Assembly: GCA_025618425.1 (NCBI GenBank)
Contig: CM046848.1
Location: 23,463,955 to 23,527,954, forward strand
Origin: Heliocidaris tuberculata
Taxonomy: Eukaryota; Echinodermata; Echinoidea; Camarodonta; Echinometridae
DNA length: 64,000 bases
Direction of reading: 5' to 3'
The notes beneath the pieces are model-generated. The model did not search any database. It had not been told where the DNA came from and saw nothing but the letters and a program-made list of their open reading frames with translations. Positions 45,701 through 60,700 of this stretch are shown here, piece after piece. The position numbers were made by a program, and so were the translations under genes. How positions within the stretch are numbered: the stretch's first letter is position 1; every line of letters starts with the position of its first letter.

Positions 45701-48700
45701 CCTACAAGAGCTTGGATCAGACAAAATATCAAGGAGAATGATATTTTTATGTCATTTTATATTCATGATACAATTCCAAATTACATGTACTGTACTTGGT
45801 AATGTATGTCACTTGCCCTCACACAGTATATGTACATGTATTTTATTCAATTTGACTCTGTTACAGGCTGTTGTGTAAGCGGTAAGACAATTATTTCATA
45901 ATCCTTTTTTACTTTTTAACAGTCTTGAGAATCATCCTCTTGTTGCTGATGAAAAGTTATCAAAGGTAAGACAAAACTTCTGATATTGTTAAAGTCTATT
46001 TTGCAGAGCTGCAAATTGTCAGTTATGTTTTTTATATTGAAACATAAATCTACTATCAAATGATTCAAGTCATTGTAGGATACATGTTTTTTTTTTCAAC
46101 TTTGCACTCTAGTCAAGATTGAAATTAAAGTGTGTGTGTGTGTGTGTAATTGAGTTTATACAGACGTGTATCAATCAGATATGATTATTTACGTCTGGGG
46201 ACCGACCTTTAACGTCACCATCCGAAAGACGTGACTCAGTCTCGAACCTGGGTCCGCTGAATCAGTTTATAACTTCCACTGTTAGCTGGATTACTGGCGC
46301 ATGCCACAACGCCCAGTTAAAATTAAAGAAAAGTTGTGACAAATTTAATGAATTCAGAAGTTGTGAAATAAGCCAAGATAAATTACTTTTGATGAAGTCA
46401 ATACATTTGAATACTGGCAAGGCACAAGTGTTATTTTTTCTCAAAATCTTGAAATACTGCACCGGAAAAATTATTATTATTTACACATACTTTGTTTGGT
46501 ATCATGCTACAAAAAAATAATATAAACAGAGGGTAAACTGAACACTTTCATTTCATTCAATTTGTATTTCATATGAAGTGGAGATTTTCACAAACTAACA
46601 AAGAATCCTTAAAAGGCGTTTCATTGATATGAAATGTAACAAATTAAAAAAGGGAATCTTTCCCTCTTTCCTCCACTGATGTGGTTTTAGGATTTTTCCA
46701 GTGTCGTCAAGTCTCTCGGTCAAGCGTCCAGTCATACCCCCATCCAGCTGGCTTGGATGGTGATCCATACCGCGGCCTGGCCGGGCAAGGACACCGACCT
46801 TGTGAGACGGTTAGGAAACCAGGCATTGCGGCTTCACGTCTTCAAATATCTGACCTTTGGCCTGTCCAAGGCCCTGCCCAACGAGAGCTCAGTGAGTATA
46901 AAATAAAGCACTGCCCTCTTGCTTCCAAATCAATGTCTTTCACTTTATAGGGGAGCTCACCTTAATTTTGTAATCAAGTTGCGTTTAGTGAAATTAGAAA
47001 AATCAAATGAATACATTAGGAAAAATTTTGAGAAAAGTTGAGAAAGTAGATATGAATAAGATATTGATACATGTATATAAATGTTAATTAGTAAACATAG
47101 GGATTATTAAACATCTCAATTGGCAAATTAGTCCTTTCACTGTCACATCTTATATATTATTATTTGCTTTGCACACAGAATGACTCGACTTAGCCTTTTT
47201 ACCATTTGTGTGATAATACAGACTTTTGTAGGACATGCAAGAATGTGTTATTCAGAATACATCCAGAGTGTTGGTGTGAGAGAAATGTTTCTTTGGAGAA
47301 TAACCCATGATAATCAAGAACCCCCATGTAAGAGGCAAGAATTTAGATAGATGAACTCACTCGACCCCTGTTGTTTTATTTCTGTGATGCAGGTTGAATC
47401 AATGGCTTGTCATTCTGTCATCTACTCCCTAATGTCTGTGGTACTGACAGTGTTTCAAGAAGATTCCCTTGGAGGAGTACAGGTAAAGACACAAGGCATA
47501 TGATAGATTTGCAAAAAGGAAAGTCGCTAACAAAATCTAATGCTATTTGCACTGAATTATACTATCTCCAAGTACCTATAAAATGAAATTGTTGAAAACT
47601 TTATTAAAGAGGAATGAAAAGCAGAAATCAATGAGGACATGAAATTTACACTCCCCTGCAGAAATTTTCCTCTTCAGTGGTTGCTTAGTATGGAATGCCA
47701 ATGGGGACAAATTTTTATTGCATTTCTTGTCGTGCATTTTTCTAAAGTTGAAGGGAAAGTCCACCCTGATATCAACTTGGTTTTAAAAGGAGCAGAAAAA
47801 ATAAAGAAACAGATCAGTGAAAGTTTGAGCAAAATCCAAAAAGAAATCAGAAAGTTATGAATTTTTCAAATTGTAATCAAACAAACACAAATTGGCAACT
47901 CCGTGATGTATCTTGCGAGCTCATCTCCCATTTGCCCTGTACTGAAAAATATCATGAATTTCCATTTTCGCTCTAAAATTTTTTTTATCATACATGCACC
48001 ATAGATATAGTCATTTCACTTATGCTTTTACACAAAACCTGTATGATTCAAATCTGTTCCCTCATCAAAAACAAAGAAAATGAAAATTTATGAATTTCTG
48101 TGTACAGAGCAAGCAGGAGAGGAGCTCGCAAGATACGTCGCCGAGTTTGCCAATTTGTGTTTGGTTGATTACAACATTAAATATTCATAACTTTCTTATT
48201 TTCTATCAGATTTGGCTCAAACTTTCTTTGATCTGTTTCTTTAATTTTTCTGCCTCTTTTAAAATCAACTTAATATCAGGGTAGATTTTCCCTTTATATA
48301 ACAAGCAAAAGGAGTTGCCTAAAATTTTGCTTCTCATTACATAAGATAAAATGATCATGCTTAGTGTTACAAGAAGAATGCAGCCATGTATTTTTGAAAC
48401 TCCCAGAATGTGCTTGTACAAGGTTTTTCAGAATTTTCCTTTATTTAGGCCAGTTTACACAGCATTCATGTTTAGGATTCCTGGGCATCCCCTCTATTTC
48501 AAATCCTTGATCCAAGACTGCTTGTTTGCTTGTAATACTAAAATGCTTCAAACAGGATCACACTATAATTGAATAAACTCATATGTACTGTAAAAGCAGA
48601 TGTTTTCGCCTGCATGAAACTTTCGCGAATTTCGCGAGTGGTCGAGATTCGCGAAAGTTTCATGCCGCGAAATAATCAAATCACAATTTGATCACATTAA

Positions 48701-51700
48701 ATTATTGCAATTTGCAAAAGTTTCTTTCTGCAAAATTGGCTGTCATTAAAGGAGAGTGATACCAGGGGAAAAATCAATTTTAATGAAAAGAGAGGATAAA
48801 AAAGTTCCATCAAAATCGGTTACAAAATGAGAAAGTTATGAAAGTTTGAAAAGTCTCAATTTACTTTCTATATTGATCCTCAAATTGGCAATGTTGCTTC
48901 AAAGTGACAGGTTTATAGTAGTACAACTCTCCCTATGTTTTGTACACAAAATTTCATATTTTCCCCATTATCTCTCAAGGTGCAGCTTGTGTCCTTCTTA
49001 GCTCAAGATATATCATGGGAAAACGTATTTGGCACAACATATGTTGAGTTCACAAAGACAAGCTGCATCTTGAGAGATAATGGGGAAAATGTGAAATTCT
49101 GTGTACAAAACATATGGAGAGTTATACTACTATAAACCTGTCATTTTGAAGCAACATTGCCAATTTGAGGATCGCCATAGAAAGTAAATTGAGACTTTTC
49201 AAACTTTCATAACTTTTTCATTTCGTAACCGATTTTGATGGAACTTTTTTTAAAATTGCTTCTCTCTATCCTCTTTTTCATCAGTTTCTGGTTTGACAGT
49301 AATGTATTTAATACAGTCAAACCTACTTCAGCGACCACCTGTATAGAAAGACCACCTGTCTGTAAAGACCACATTTTTTGTTTCACTTGAACAATGTTTC
49401 TCATTGAAACGTGTATTAGAGGAACCTTTACATAAAGACCACCTGCTCATGAAGACCGCTTTTCTCGTCTCCCTTGAGTGGTATTTATAGACAGGTTTCA
49501 CTGTTCTATATTTTAGCGAGTTGTTGTTTTCGCGATAGTTGACACAGGCTACGTAGTATGCATGTTCATGAATACTTCGCTAGCTTATTTTTTTACCTTA
49601 CAACAATTCGCAAAATTCTCAAGCACAGAAGCCTCGTGAAGATATGGCTTTTACTGTATGCTGTTGTTGAGAGCAGTGTGAAATAAATATTTATTAAAGA
49701 GATTTGGTAACTTTGTAGAGGCTTGATAAAATCTGAGCTGCCTGGCCTTACATGCTATCAGTGTATGTAATTTGGTGTAAAAATGAAGCCCAGGAAAAAA
49801 AAAGCACTTCAGAATCATCATGTGCTTCACAAAAGTAAACATATGCAAGTGACCGCAAATGCCAGACTCATTTTCCCCCATTGACTCAGTGTTAGACTAA
49901 AGCGTATGGCCATACACTTTCGTAAATGGGAGTATTCAGTCATAGATAGCATTATATATTTGAAAATTTGAAAACCTTTCTATGCCTGACTATTTATTTA
50001 TCCTTCTGAACATCATTATACAAGACAGATATCAAAATTCAACAATTTATTAAATCAAGCCTCCACAAAGTTACCGAATCCCTTTAAAGAAGTGTCGATA
50101 AAGTTCTTCTTTCTTGATAGTAATATGGAGCAATTTATATGGGGATTTTCCACTTTATACAAAGGGCTTTTTGCTTTTTCCTCTGAATTTCAGGATCTGG
50201 TGCTGTTGTCATGTCAGGTGCTCTCTCAGCCTGAGCTATGCAGAGAGTTTTGGAGTACAGTAAGTAAAACGCAATTGTACTTCAACACAAAAGGATCCAG
50301 AGCCACGCCTTTGTATGAATTTCGATTTATAATTTCATTTTCGAAGGAAACCTTGGTCTTGTTGGAAGTAGATGACTTTTAAGAAATTATATTGTTCTTT
50401 AGGCAAGACTTTAATTTACATTTGCCACTCTCCGCTCAGGTGTTGAATAGGAATTCCTGGAAGGTATGAACACTAACTTTGGTAGCCAAGCTAGAGCCAG
50501 GGTAATATTGGAGAACCTTGAGCACCTTGCGTGGATATGAGCGCTATAGAAGTATCCAATATTATATTAAGTATTTTGCCGTGACACAAGAGAATTGTGG
50601 AGCTTTCAAAATCATGGTATCAAAAGAACATCTATCTTTTCCATCCTAGGACCTGGAAGGAGGATTCACTGCCCTGCTCCAGTCGTCAATGGCGTCCTTC
50701 CCATTAGAGTTCTCACTGCCAATGAAATTTCTCAAGTCACTGGCTACAGAGGGCAGCAAACAGGTATTCGAACACAGCCAATCAATACAGCGTTATGTTT
50801 TGTTCTGTGTTTTGTTCTGTGTTTTATTTGTCTGCTCATATGTTTGACCATTTATCATCTGGGTAATTTTGTTTGTCAGGATATCTTTTATTAATCAATA
50901 TTCAAGGTCAAGATTTTTAAAAATTCAAATTCTATTTGCTCATATATAACACATACAGTTGCTTTCCATTGGTGTTATATCAAATCAAATCAAATCAATT
51001 ATTTTCCAGTATGAAAATATAATAGTGGCGGGATCATGAAAGCACAAATAGGCTTGTTAAAAATGACCCCTATACGGAATACATAAAAAAACAGAATTAT
51101 AATAATAATGTATTTATATAGCGCATTTTCCATATATATGTTCAAATGCGCTTTACAATGTTATTAACAAAATAGTTAGTTTTGAGAAGCTTTTTGAAGA
51201 CATCCAGAGATTGTTGGTTACAGAGAATTTGGGGTAGTTGATTCCACAATTTGGGAGCAGCAGTTGAAAATGCTCTGTCACCAAATGTGGGCAGCATCTT
51301 GGGAGATGGATAGTTGAGCATGGTGCCTTGTAAGAAATTGTAAAATGTCGAGTATGCAAATATGCAATAATGTAAACAAAACATGGTATCGTGTATTGAG
51401 GGCCAGAAGGGCATTAACACCGTATTAACATTGTTATAGTATATCAGTGAACAGCTCTTTGGCTCTCAACAGACGGTAGGTAACAAGACAATATGAGTAC
51501 AATTCTGAGTCACATCATGAATGCATTCAGACATGAATATATAATAGTAAATGGAAATTGATAATAGTAGCACAGAAAACATCAACAGTAATCAACTAAT
51601 CAACATACATTCAATCTCTGTGTTTATCTTGTATAGATCTACGAGTTGCTCGCTCACCTCCCCGCCTTCACCGAACCTCTGGATAACAACCGTAGCTCTG

Positions 51701-54700
51701 ATATTGAGACATCGACAGGAGATAACGTCTGGAAGCTTGTCAGCGATAAGATTGTATGCAAAGCAGGTATGAAACTAAATCGAGTTTTCCAGAGGTTCAA
51801 GTTAATCTGTCTTAAAACCATATAGCTGGAGAAGACTGATAAATCTGCTTGGGAATTTGACATCGAAGCATGATTATGATCGATTGCGATGTATGATTTG
51901 CAGACTTTGAGTTTTCTTTCTTTCACTTTCTGTCTCTAGTTAACATTAGATTGTTTGATTTATGGAGTATTTATTGTCAAATGCTGAATAATCAAGTCCA
52001 AGCCCTCGGCAAGCACTAGGTAATTGAGAATGATTGTCATACATAAGGGTAGTGGTGCATCAACTCGAATTTCAACCATTACCTCCCACTTACAAAACCA
52101 TCCATGGTCTATCCGCTAATGCATAGAGCCTCCAAACGATACCTGCCAATTCTTTAGATAAAGAGATTTATTGTTTGCTTCAATTATTATGTGTATGTCT
52201 CTGACTGATTGTCAATCCTTCATTCCTTGTATGTAGGCAAGCATTCTCCTGGATTTGTAATCCCAGCAGGAACTCTTGGTCAGCTAGAACAGAGACCAGA
52301 TGGTAAGGAAAAAATTATGTTCTTTATTATTGTAGCCTATTTAAAGTGAGCTGTTTCAAGGACTATTTTTTCCTGTTGTTCAGAACTACCACTAAGTCTA
52401 CCAAGTTTATTTTATTGTACATTGATGTTTGTGTTCAGTATACTGTGCTTATGCATGCTCTCCTTAAAAAAATATGCCAAACTTGATAGTAAATATAGCA
52501 CATAACACATGATGGGTTTGCAGCCAATTCGAGCAATCGCCAATAGGGTAAAAATGCCCGGATGTACCGTTTTTGGCGAATTCTCATTCAACTTCCGGGA
52601 CCTGTGTACATCCGGTGTATACGGATGCTAAGTTACAGTAACCGCGGTACACACTTCAGGAATTTTTCTTCAAACTTATCTAATAAAAGTTAAGGTAATC
52701 GTAGAATTGTCATGGCGAGCGTTTCTCAAGACTTCAAGAATATGACCGTTCTGCAGCTGAAAGCTTTTCTGACAGAAAGAGGCATTCCATGCAACGGAAA
52801 ACGCAAACTCGAATTGGAATTGCTAGTAGTACGGAGAGCCGCTGAATGTTACAGCGTTATTGAGCCTTGCGACCGGGAGGCGTCCGGCAGAAAGCGACGA
52901 CGGGTGCCCGCTGCGGACGGCTCTGTTCGAGACTTAAATGACAAAGCCGTATCTTGGAAAGCTGATTTGAGAGGTTATGCACGGCCGCCGGGTCATTCAC
53001 CGACCGGTCAGATTCCGGAAGTAACTAGGTCACAAAAGCTGTCCCACATTGCATAGCAAACGCACCCCGATACCTGCATCCGGGCATTTTTACCCTATTG
53101 GCGATTGCTCGAATTGTTCAATAAAGATTCACATGACCGTTGCATAAACATATATAGCAAGATGTACATGTGCTCACAAGGAAGAATCTTTTCATTGCCT
53201 TTCTCTTACTATGGTCTTTTTATAGGTCCACCTCTGATCACATGGGATGTGGACTACAACGGTTTGCAGCTCTTCCAGTGTGTCTTAGACTGGCTTATTA
53301 GCGCCGCACCCACAACCTCCCCATCGGATACCCTGGTACAACAGGCCAAGGATGTCATCGATCTACTGGAACAGATGCTGCAATCGGATTGGTCAGTTTC
53401 AGAGTACCTCCAGCCAGTCACAGACTGCATACTGCACCTCCTCTCAAGGTATGCGATGTGTCGTCGATTTCAGAACTAAACATTTTCGCGTACCGTAAGA
53501 ATGTCAAACGCAGCAATGGTCTCACAGTTTACACTGTTTGTGCCGTGCTATAGGTGGTACAATTTGACTTTTATGTATTATTCCATCTATATGTAAATAT
53601 TTTGTCATACCATGGTGGAAAATATTTTTTGTTTTACATCTACATGAACCATTGGAAATTTAAAAAAAAAAAAATTTCAGACAAATGGGTGAATAGATTC
53701 AATTCAAATTCACTTCAAGGAAAATCAGTTCAAAGATATCTGCTCTGAGATTTTAGAAAATATTGATATCATTGATCTCATAAATGTGATTATCATAATC
53801 TGAATGGATTATTTTATCTGCTGTGTAGATAATAATATTGTCTATGTGGTTCGCACTCACTTTACATTAATGTAATAAATGCTGTCCCTTCCACTTTTCC
53901 CTTTCCTTCATTCGGTTAGCTGACTAAGTAGAAGGGTCAGCACTTCATTAGATTCATGTGGGGTGGGTGCGAACCATGTAGATAGTATCATATGTATTGT
54001 GTATTGTCTCTTGGTTAGTCATTTCCATTAATTCTCTATTCCTCCGTCCACCAGCTTGGTCCAGATCCAGAGGCCGCCTCTACACCTGATTGGATCGTGT
54101 GTCAAGTGTCTCAACACCATGGCCAAGTATGACCCGGATCAGGTGAGATTAGGCAGTAATCCAAGAATGCAAGCAAGCTTTACGGGAGGGATTACTCAAG
54201 AAAATTTCTGCTTTAACTCCAGTATTAGAGATCTGTTACAAGATCTGTGAATGAATGAATGTAATATAATTTGCTATTGAGTAAATGTTGTAAAGACTCT
54301 GTGTATCATTGAATTATGTCCATGAATTTATAGTTTGACATCCGTTACTGTATAAGTGGTTATTTTCGCGGTGGTTTTAATTTCGCGATTTTCGCGAGTC
54401 GGTCCTCGCGAAAATTTCCACTTCAATATATGGCTGTTTATAGTAACAAAAACATCACAAAAATCGCGAAATTAAACCCTCGCGAATTTCCCTACCTAGT
54501 CCAAAATCGCGAAAATATCTGCACGCGAAAAAAACAGCTTATACAGTACAACATAGTTCCAAGAAATTATAATAGTAAGATTTTTTCTTGTTTTTTTGAC
54601 AAGTAATGTGTCAGCATCATTAACCTATATTTAGACAGTATTTAGACAGTGGTTACACAGTATCCAACATATGTAAGGAAATTGATTTTCTGAAAAAGTG

Positions 54701-57700
54701 TTATGCTCTGTAAGCATAATTTTCTCATAGAAGCCATGTGGGGTTGTGGATGATATGTTATACATGATTTTGTGACATTTATGATGTATTGATCATCTTC
54801 TCTGTATTATAGATTTGGCAAGGCCTCCAGAGTAGTGGTTTCCTGCCCTACACCGGTACACTCTACACTCAAGTAGGACAAGCTGCAAGGTAGAGATATG
54901 ATAACAGTCTGCTTTGTATGTTAAGGCTTCGTTCACATATGACATGGTTAACCGCCTCAAAAAACCTGTGCAGCAAATATGATATAACTTGCGCGTAGTG
55001 CGCTGCACATGTCTCTATCTTATAACACACAGATCAGTCAGTATGCTTAGAGGCCTTTGTTGAGCACAGCTCCTTTTTCTCATCCCCTTTTCCCATTGTG
55101 GGTTTATGGAGGCGGTTTACAACTTTGTGTGTGAACTAGGCTTTAAGGATGCTACTCTTGAATAAAATTACTGTAATGGTAAAGGAAAGTCCATACCTTT
55201 TTCTTGAGTTTGCCTGCGCATTGTCCTGTATATTAGCGACAACTACATATGTGACCCGGCACCACAAAACCACCAAAAAGTCGCAAAAAATAATTTTTCT
55301 GATTTTATCATATTTGGATAGAACAAAGTCTCAGCTTTAAAATGATATATGACTCATTATAATTGAAACTTTCTAACCCTTTTAATTCAGCGAATGAAAG
55401 GAGCTTGTAAGAGAGGTTTGCTGGTATTAAATAGGGAGGAAATGAGCTCTAAAGTTGAGGCCTGATCAAGCGTGCGGAGTAAGAAAACAAGAGAGAAAAT
55501 CAATGCAGAGTGAATCAAAAGGCCATAGCACCCACTATGAATGAATTGTCGGATTAGGTTGATATTTGGTAGGAGTGTTAAACATAGTTTATTCATTCTA
55601 TTGCCAAGAATTCAAATTGTGAACTTTATTTGTACGAAAGTTATTATGATGCAAATGAGAGTGTTCTAATGGGAGATTAAGCGCACCTCGGTGGCCTGAC
55701 ACCTGCACTAGACAATGCCTATTCACTCCTTTGGGCTGTCTTTCTTTGTTCCCTGTTACATAATACTGGTTTGTTACCTGTGTAGTCATTCTGTTATCAT
55801 ACATAGAACTTGTAATTTAGCCTATAATTAACTTGAATAGGACCTACTCTTTTTCTTGTTCACATTGATTAACCTATGCAATTTGTTTTACATAGAACTT
55901 ACATACTCTTTCCTTGCTCACATGAATAAACTTGATCGTTCGTCCTTTTTCAGACTCTGTTTCGTCATCGAAATGGAACTTCAAACTGCTCTGTAATTTG
56001 CTTTCGCGACTATTGGTGAACTGTAATATCAGTATGATGAGATTGCTGAATGTTTATTCTTTCTATCAGTATAAAAATTATTAGGGAACAGGTAATTTAA
56101 GGCCCGTGAGATTGCAGTGATTTTTCAAGGGTGAGCGGTACCGATTAAAAAAAAAAATAATACGGGAAGGCGAAGAATTAGGAAGAGACCCAAGCTGTGC
56201 GAAAAAAACTTGTCTAGAAAAACTGTTAAAAATTCATCTTCTACTGTGTTTTAAGCTTCCAGATTTTGATATAAGGTTCAGAAAAGAACGATCTTTCAGA
56301 AAAACCAAAAATCCCAAAATCAAATTTTCCAACCCAAATTTCCATTTCAGCTGTTTACACAAAATCTCGGGTTGCGACTTTTTGGTGGTTTTGTGGTGCC
56401 GGGTCACATATGTACATGTATGTGTCCCAACACCTCCCATGTCCTGACTCTTTGTATTTGTAAGTTCATACTCTCATAGTTTGCAATGAAAAATAAATGT
56501 CTTTAAAAAAAAAAATATTTTTTTTCCTGTGGGAATTTTATGACCACACGTGGAGGAAAATCCTATAATCATCTTTTTTTGGGAGGAAAACTGATCTTAC
56601 CTGATGTTTGGTTTTATTAGTTTTCTTTATGATCAAAATATTTAGAGTAATATTTATCAACAGTCAAAAATTGGTGAATAGTACTGTTTAAGGGATGGTA
56701 TCATTCGGCTGCCCTGGGCACCTTTGAAAATCACACTGGGCGCTGAAATGTTGCATACGCTGAGAGATCCATGTGAAGTATGTATTTGCTTCAACACGAT
56801 GAATCATGAGCTTTGTGTACAAACCAGCTTTGTCATGGAATCGTGCTGCCAAGCTCTGTGAGAAGTGCCCTTTACAGTCCAATGATGTGATCACTTTAAC
56901 AGTTACTTTAGATATTTTAGGAAGCTTTTTTCTTTTTCGTTGCAGTGGTGAAGGGGTGTTTCCAGGTAGCTATGGCAAGGTTGCATTGGAATGGGAGAAA
57001 CAGTATGGTATATACCCCGTCACTCTGGAGTTTATCAATCTTCTGCACACACTTGTAGAGGTAAGCCAATACGATCTTCTCTATCAAAAGAGATTACATA
57101 CAAGGAGTATTAAATCACCAATCACCAAAATATGTTTTGGTTGCTATGCCAGTATGCTTTATTCAGAATATCAGGTTTGAGTATAAAATGTACTTCTGTA
57201 AAGAGAAATGGCCTGGTTGAATATTCTGTAAACATAGGTAATAATGACTAGTGAGGAGACTTCTCGACACACCTGCATTTGCATGCACATTTTTATCCTT
57301 AGGTTTTTTTTTTCATGCTCAACCCGTAGAATACTGGGTAAAGGTTTTCAGGGTCGATTTTATACATACTATCTGTACACATTTTTTTATAGGTGATTTG
57401 TCCCCTTTACTCCTCTTGTTACAAAAGCCAAATTTTTGAACAATAAATATTTCCTGCAAATAAATATACTATTACGGCTGTTACTATATATGGCTGGAAA
57501 GCTGGGTAACAAGGCTTATTTCTAGTGAATATAAACACTGGGGTATTCTTTATGTAATACTTCAGTTATTTTTTTAATGAAGTCTTTTTGCCCAAAATTT
57601 GATAATACTCGTAGGTAATCAGAGCTCAGCTCACTGAGACTACTAACTTAAAGATATCAAAATATATGACCAAATATAAGATGCAGATATCTGCAAATAC

Positions 57701-60700
57701 ATTTATAATCTCCAGGGTCTGGCATCCAGGAGCATTGGCGTGGCAACGTCTCAGGATCTTCTTGCCTGCATCATTTACTTGCAACGGGACATCTTCACAA
57801 CATTCCAGAGGTGGCGCTACACTGACTTCAAGGACAAAGAGAAAATAGGTGAGGGAAATGATCGTACATATTTCCGGTAGCATGCCTTCAGGCAAAATTG
57901 TAGAATGGTTTCATGATTTTGTACCAAATTTCATATTAGGAATGCATATTGTCTCAAATCATAAGTGCTCCACATGAATTTGTACACAAATTTATTGATG
58001 TTTTCATGTACTCATGTATAATCGAGATTGTCCAACGCATGCTTTAGCAACAATTACTTCAAGGTTCAATTTCTCACATTAGTCAAATGCCTAACTTACA
58101 TCCTGGACCCTAAACCTAACCTTAAACCCAACCTATAACCCAATCGCAACTCTTTCTCTAACCCTACATTTATATCTTTGACAAAATAAACCTGAGAGAA
58201 ATTTTTTGTAGCGGAAATTTCAGACCACTACATGTATGAAGGCTAGTTCACATATGATGCCGAATATCGTGGCGGGTTTTTCGATCGTGCTTCACGTTTC
58301 TCCATCTTTTAACACTCAGATAATTGAGTTTGTGTAGGACCTTTGTTGCATGCAGTTACTTTTTTTCATCCCACTTGCCATTCATTTACAGGTAGAAAAA
58401 ACGTTGTGGTAAACCCTCGCAGATTCCTGCATCATATGTGAACGAGCCTTGAATAATCTTTTTATTTGTTATTTCTTGTACCATAGGTCTGAGTGTAATG
58501 GAAGTTTTCCATGTGGTGCTTCATGTAGTACCTATACCACTGACTTCCAAGAAAACTATGCAAGGAGAAGAGAAGCCGCAAGGGTATGACATCTTTTTCT
58601 TATACTGTTGGTATTGTGTAATGTTTTAACTTTGTTGTACATTGGAAGTAAAACATAGACATATGGCATAGAATGCCTGTCTGTGTTTTAATTTGGATTC
58701 AGAACTTACGTGTTTGGAAAAGTTTCTGTGTATTTTTTAATAGAAAAATGGGAAATTTGTTCATTTTGACAGTTAGTTCCTTTTGTAGGGCAAAATGATG
58801 TGCAAGAAAAAAAGAAAATCACCTTTTCCCCTCTTGGACATATCTTACACCTTGATCTTTGTAGGGTATCTGTTCGAGATGCATGCATCTATGGCCTCCT
58901 GCATGCAGCAGCTGGTCAGTCTCTGCTCACAATTGCTGCTACAGGAGTGGACACCATCGAGCAAAAACAGCTAGAATGTGGCAGGTAAGGAACTTAAAAA
59001 AGAAGGTTGAGTTCTAGTAAGGATGAAAAATAATTTGTGAGCTTTCTCGTTCTCATTATATGCCCATGTGAAAGAAAATCATATCTTGAGGAAGGTCACA
59101 TGGTTTAGTTTAGTCGTCCTAATACAAGATCATCTTTTACCCAATCAGGACAGAATTTTTTGTAAAGGGCTGAAATGATCGTCTTTTATTTTTCAAATTG
59201 GCACCTGTGGTAGCCATTTATATTGATAACCAGTTATATACTTATCAGAGTGTACACATTTTCTACCCCTACTACCATTTTGTTATATTACTCCAGACAG
59301 CCACTTTTTGAATCTCTATCTCAAAAGTTATTGAGCCAAATCAAGGAATGTGGACAATTGGGCTGTGCAGTGGGTTATGCAAGGAGTATACACAATTCAT
59401 TCCTCATCCATTTTTGGTGGATAGTACTCCAGACAGCCAGCTGGTGAAGCTTTTGCTCTCTACCGTAAAAAAATTGATTCCTCTTCCAGCTATATACTAT
59501 CATGATGATGATGATGATTCACAGCATACATGTATGTATTGCTCCGTATTTCTGTTACATGTAATCAGAGTATATACATTTCTTCCTTTACTACCAGTCT
59601 GTTAGATAGTACTCCAGACAGCCAGCTGGTGAAGCTCTCCCTCTCCATCCTAAACCGTCTCCTGCTCCTCAAGCCTCGGCAAGAGACCAGCTCCAGATCT
59701 TCTCCAACCCACCCCACCCCGGAGCAGCAGTGCCCCCTGGAGGTTGCCCTGACCTCCCATTCCACCGGCTTGCCCCACCAGCCCCATCTGATTGCCGTAA
59801 TAGCGGGATACATCTACCATCGGCAGGATCCTCGGCTCCCGACACTTGCAGTGCTCCTCCTTAGGAGATTGGCTCTGGTTAGTTTCCTCACATTCTCTTC
59901 TGTTTATTATAATGATGATGGTGATGATGAGGATGATGGTGATGATGAGGATGTTGATGATGGTGATGATAAGGATGTTGATAATGATAATGATGGTGCT
60001 AATGACAATGATACTGATGATGATGATGGATACTGATGATGATGATGATGCTATTGACAATGATACTAATGATGGTGATAATGATGATGAATGATGATGA
60101 TGATGATTATGATGACGACGATGGCTCCTGACACTCACTGTACTCCTGAGGAAGTTGTCTCAGGTTAGTTCCTTGTTTTTCTCTTCTGTTTATAATGATA
60201 TTGATGATGATGCTAATGACAATGATACTGATGATGATGATGGATACTGATGATGATCATGCTATTGACAATGATACTGATGATGATGATGGATACTGAT
60301 GATGATGATGGATACTGATGATGATGCTAATGATACTGATGATGATGATGGATACTGATGATGATGATGGATACTGATGATGATGATGATGCAAATGACA
60401 ATGATACTGATGATGATGATGGATACTGATGATGATGATGATGCTTATGACAATGATACTGATGATGACAATGATACTGATGATGATGATGATCCTTATG
60501 ACAATGATACTGATGATGATGATGGATACTGATGATGATGATGATGCTTATGACAATGATACTGATGATGGTGATGCTAATGACAATGGTACTGATGATG
60601 ATGAAGGATACTGATGATGATGATAATGCTAATGACAATGATACTGATGATGATGATCATGCTATTGACAATGGTACTGATGATGATGATGGATACTGAT

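Noticed and set aside
59530..60036. 168-codon ORF extending exon 27 into the satellite
   Set aside because: Real coding stops at the donor at 59877; the D-rich tail is satellite translation.
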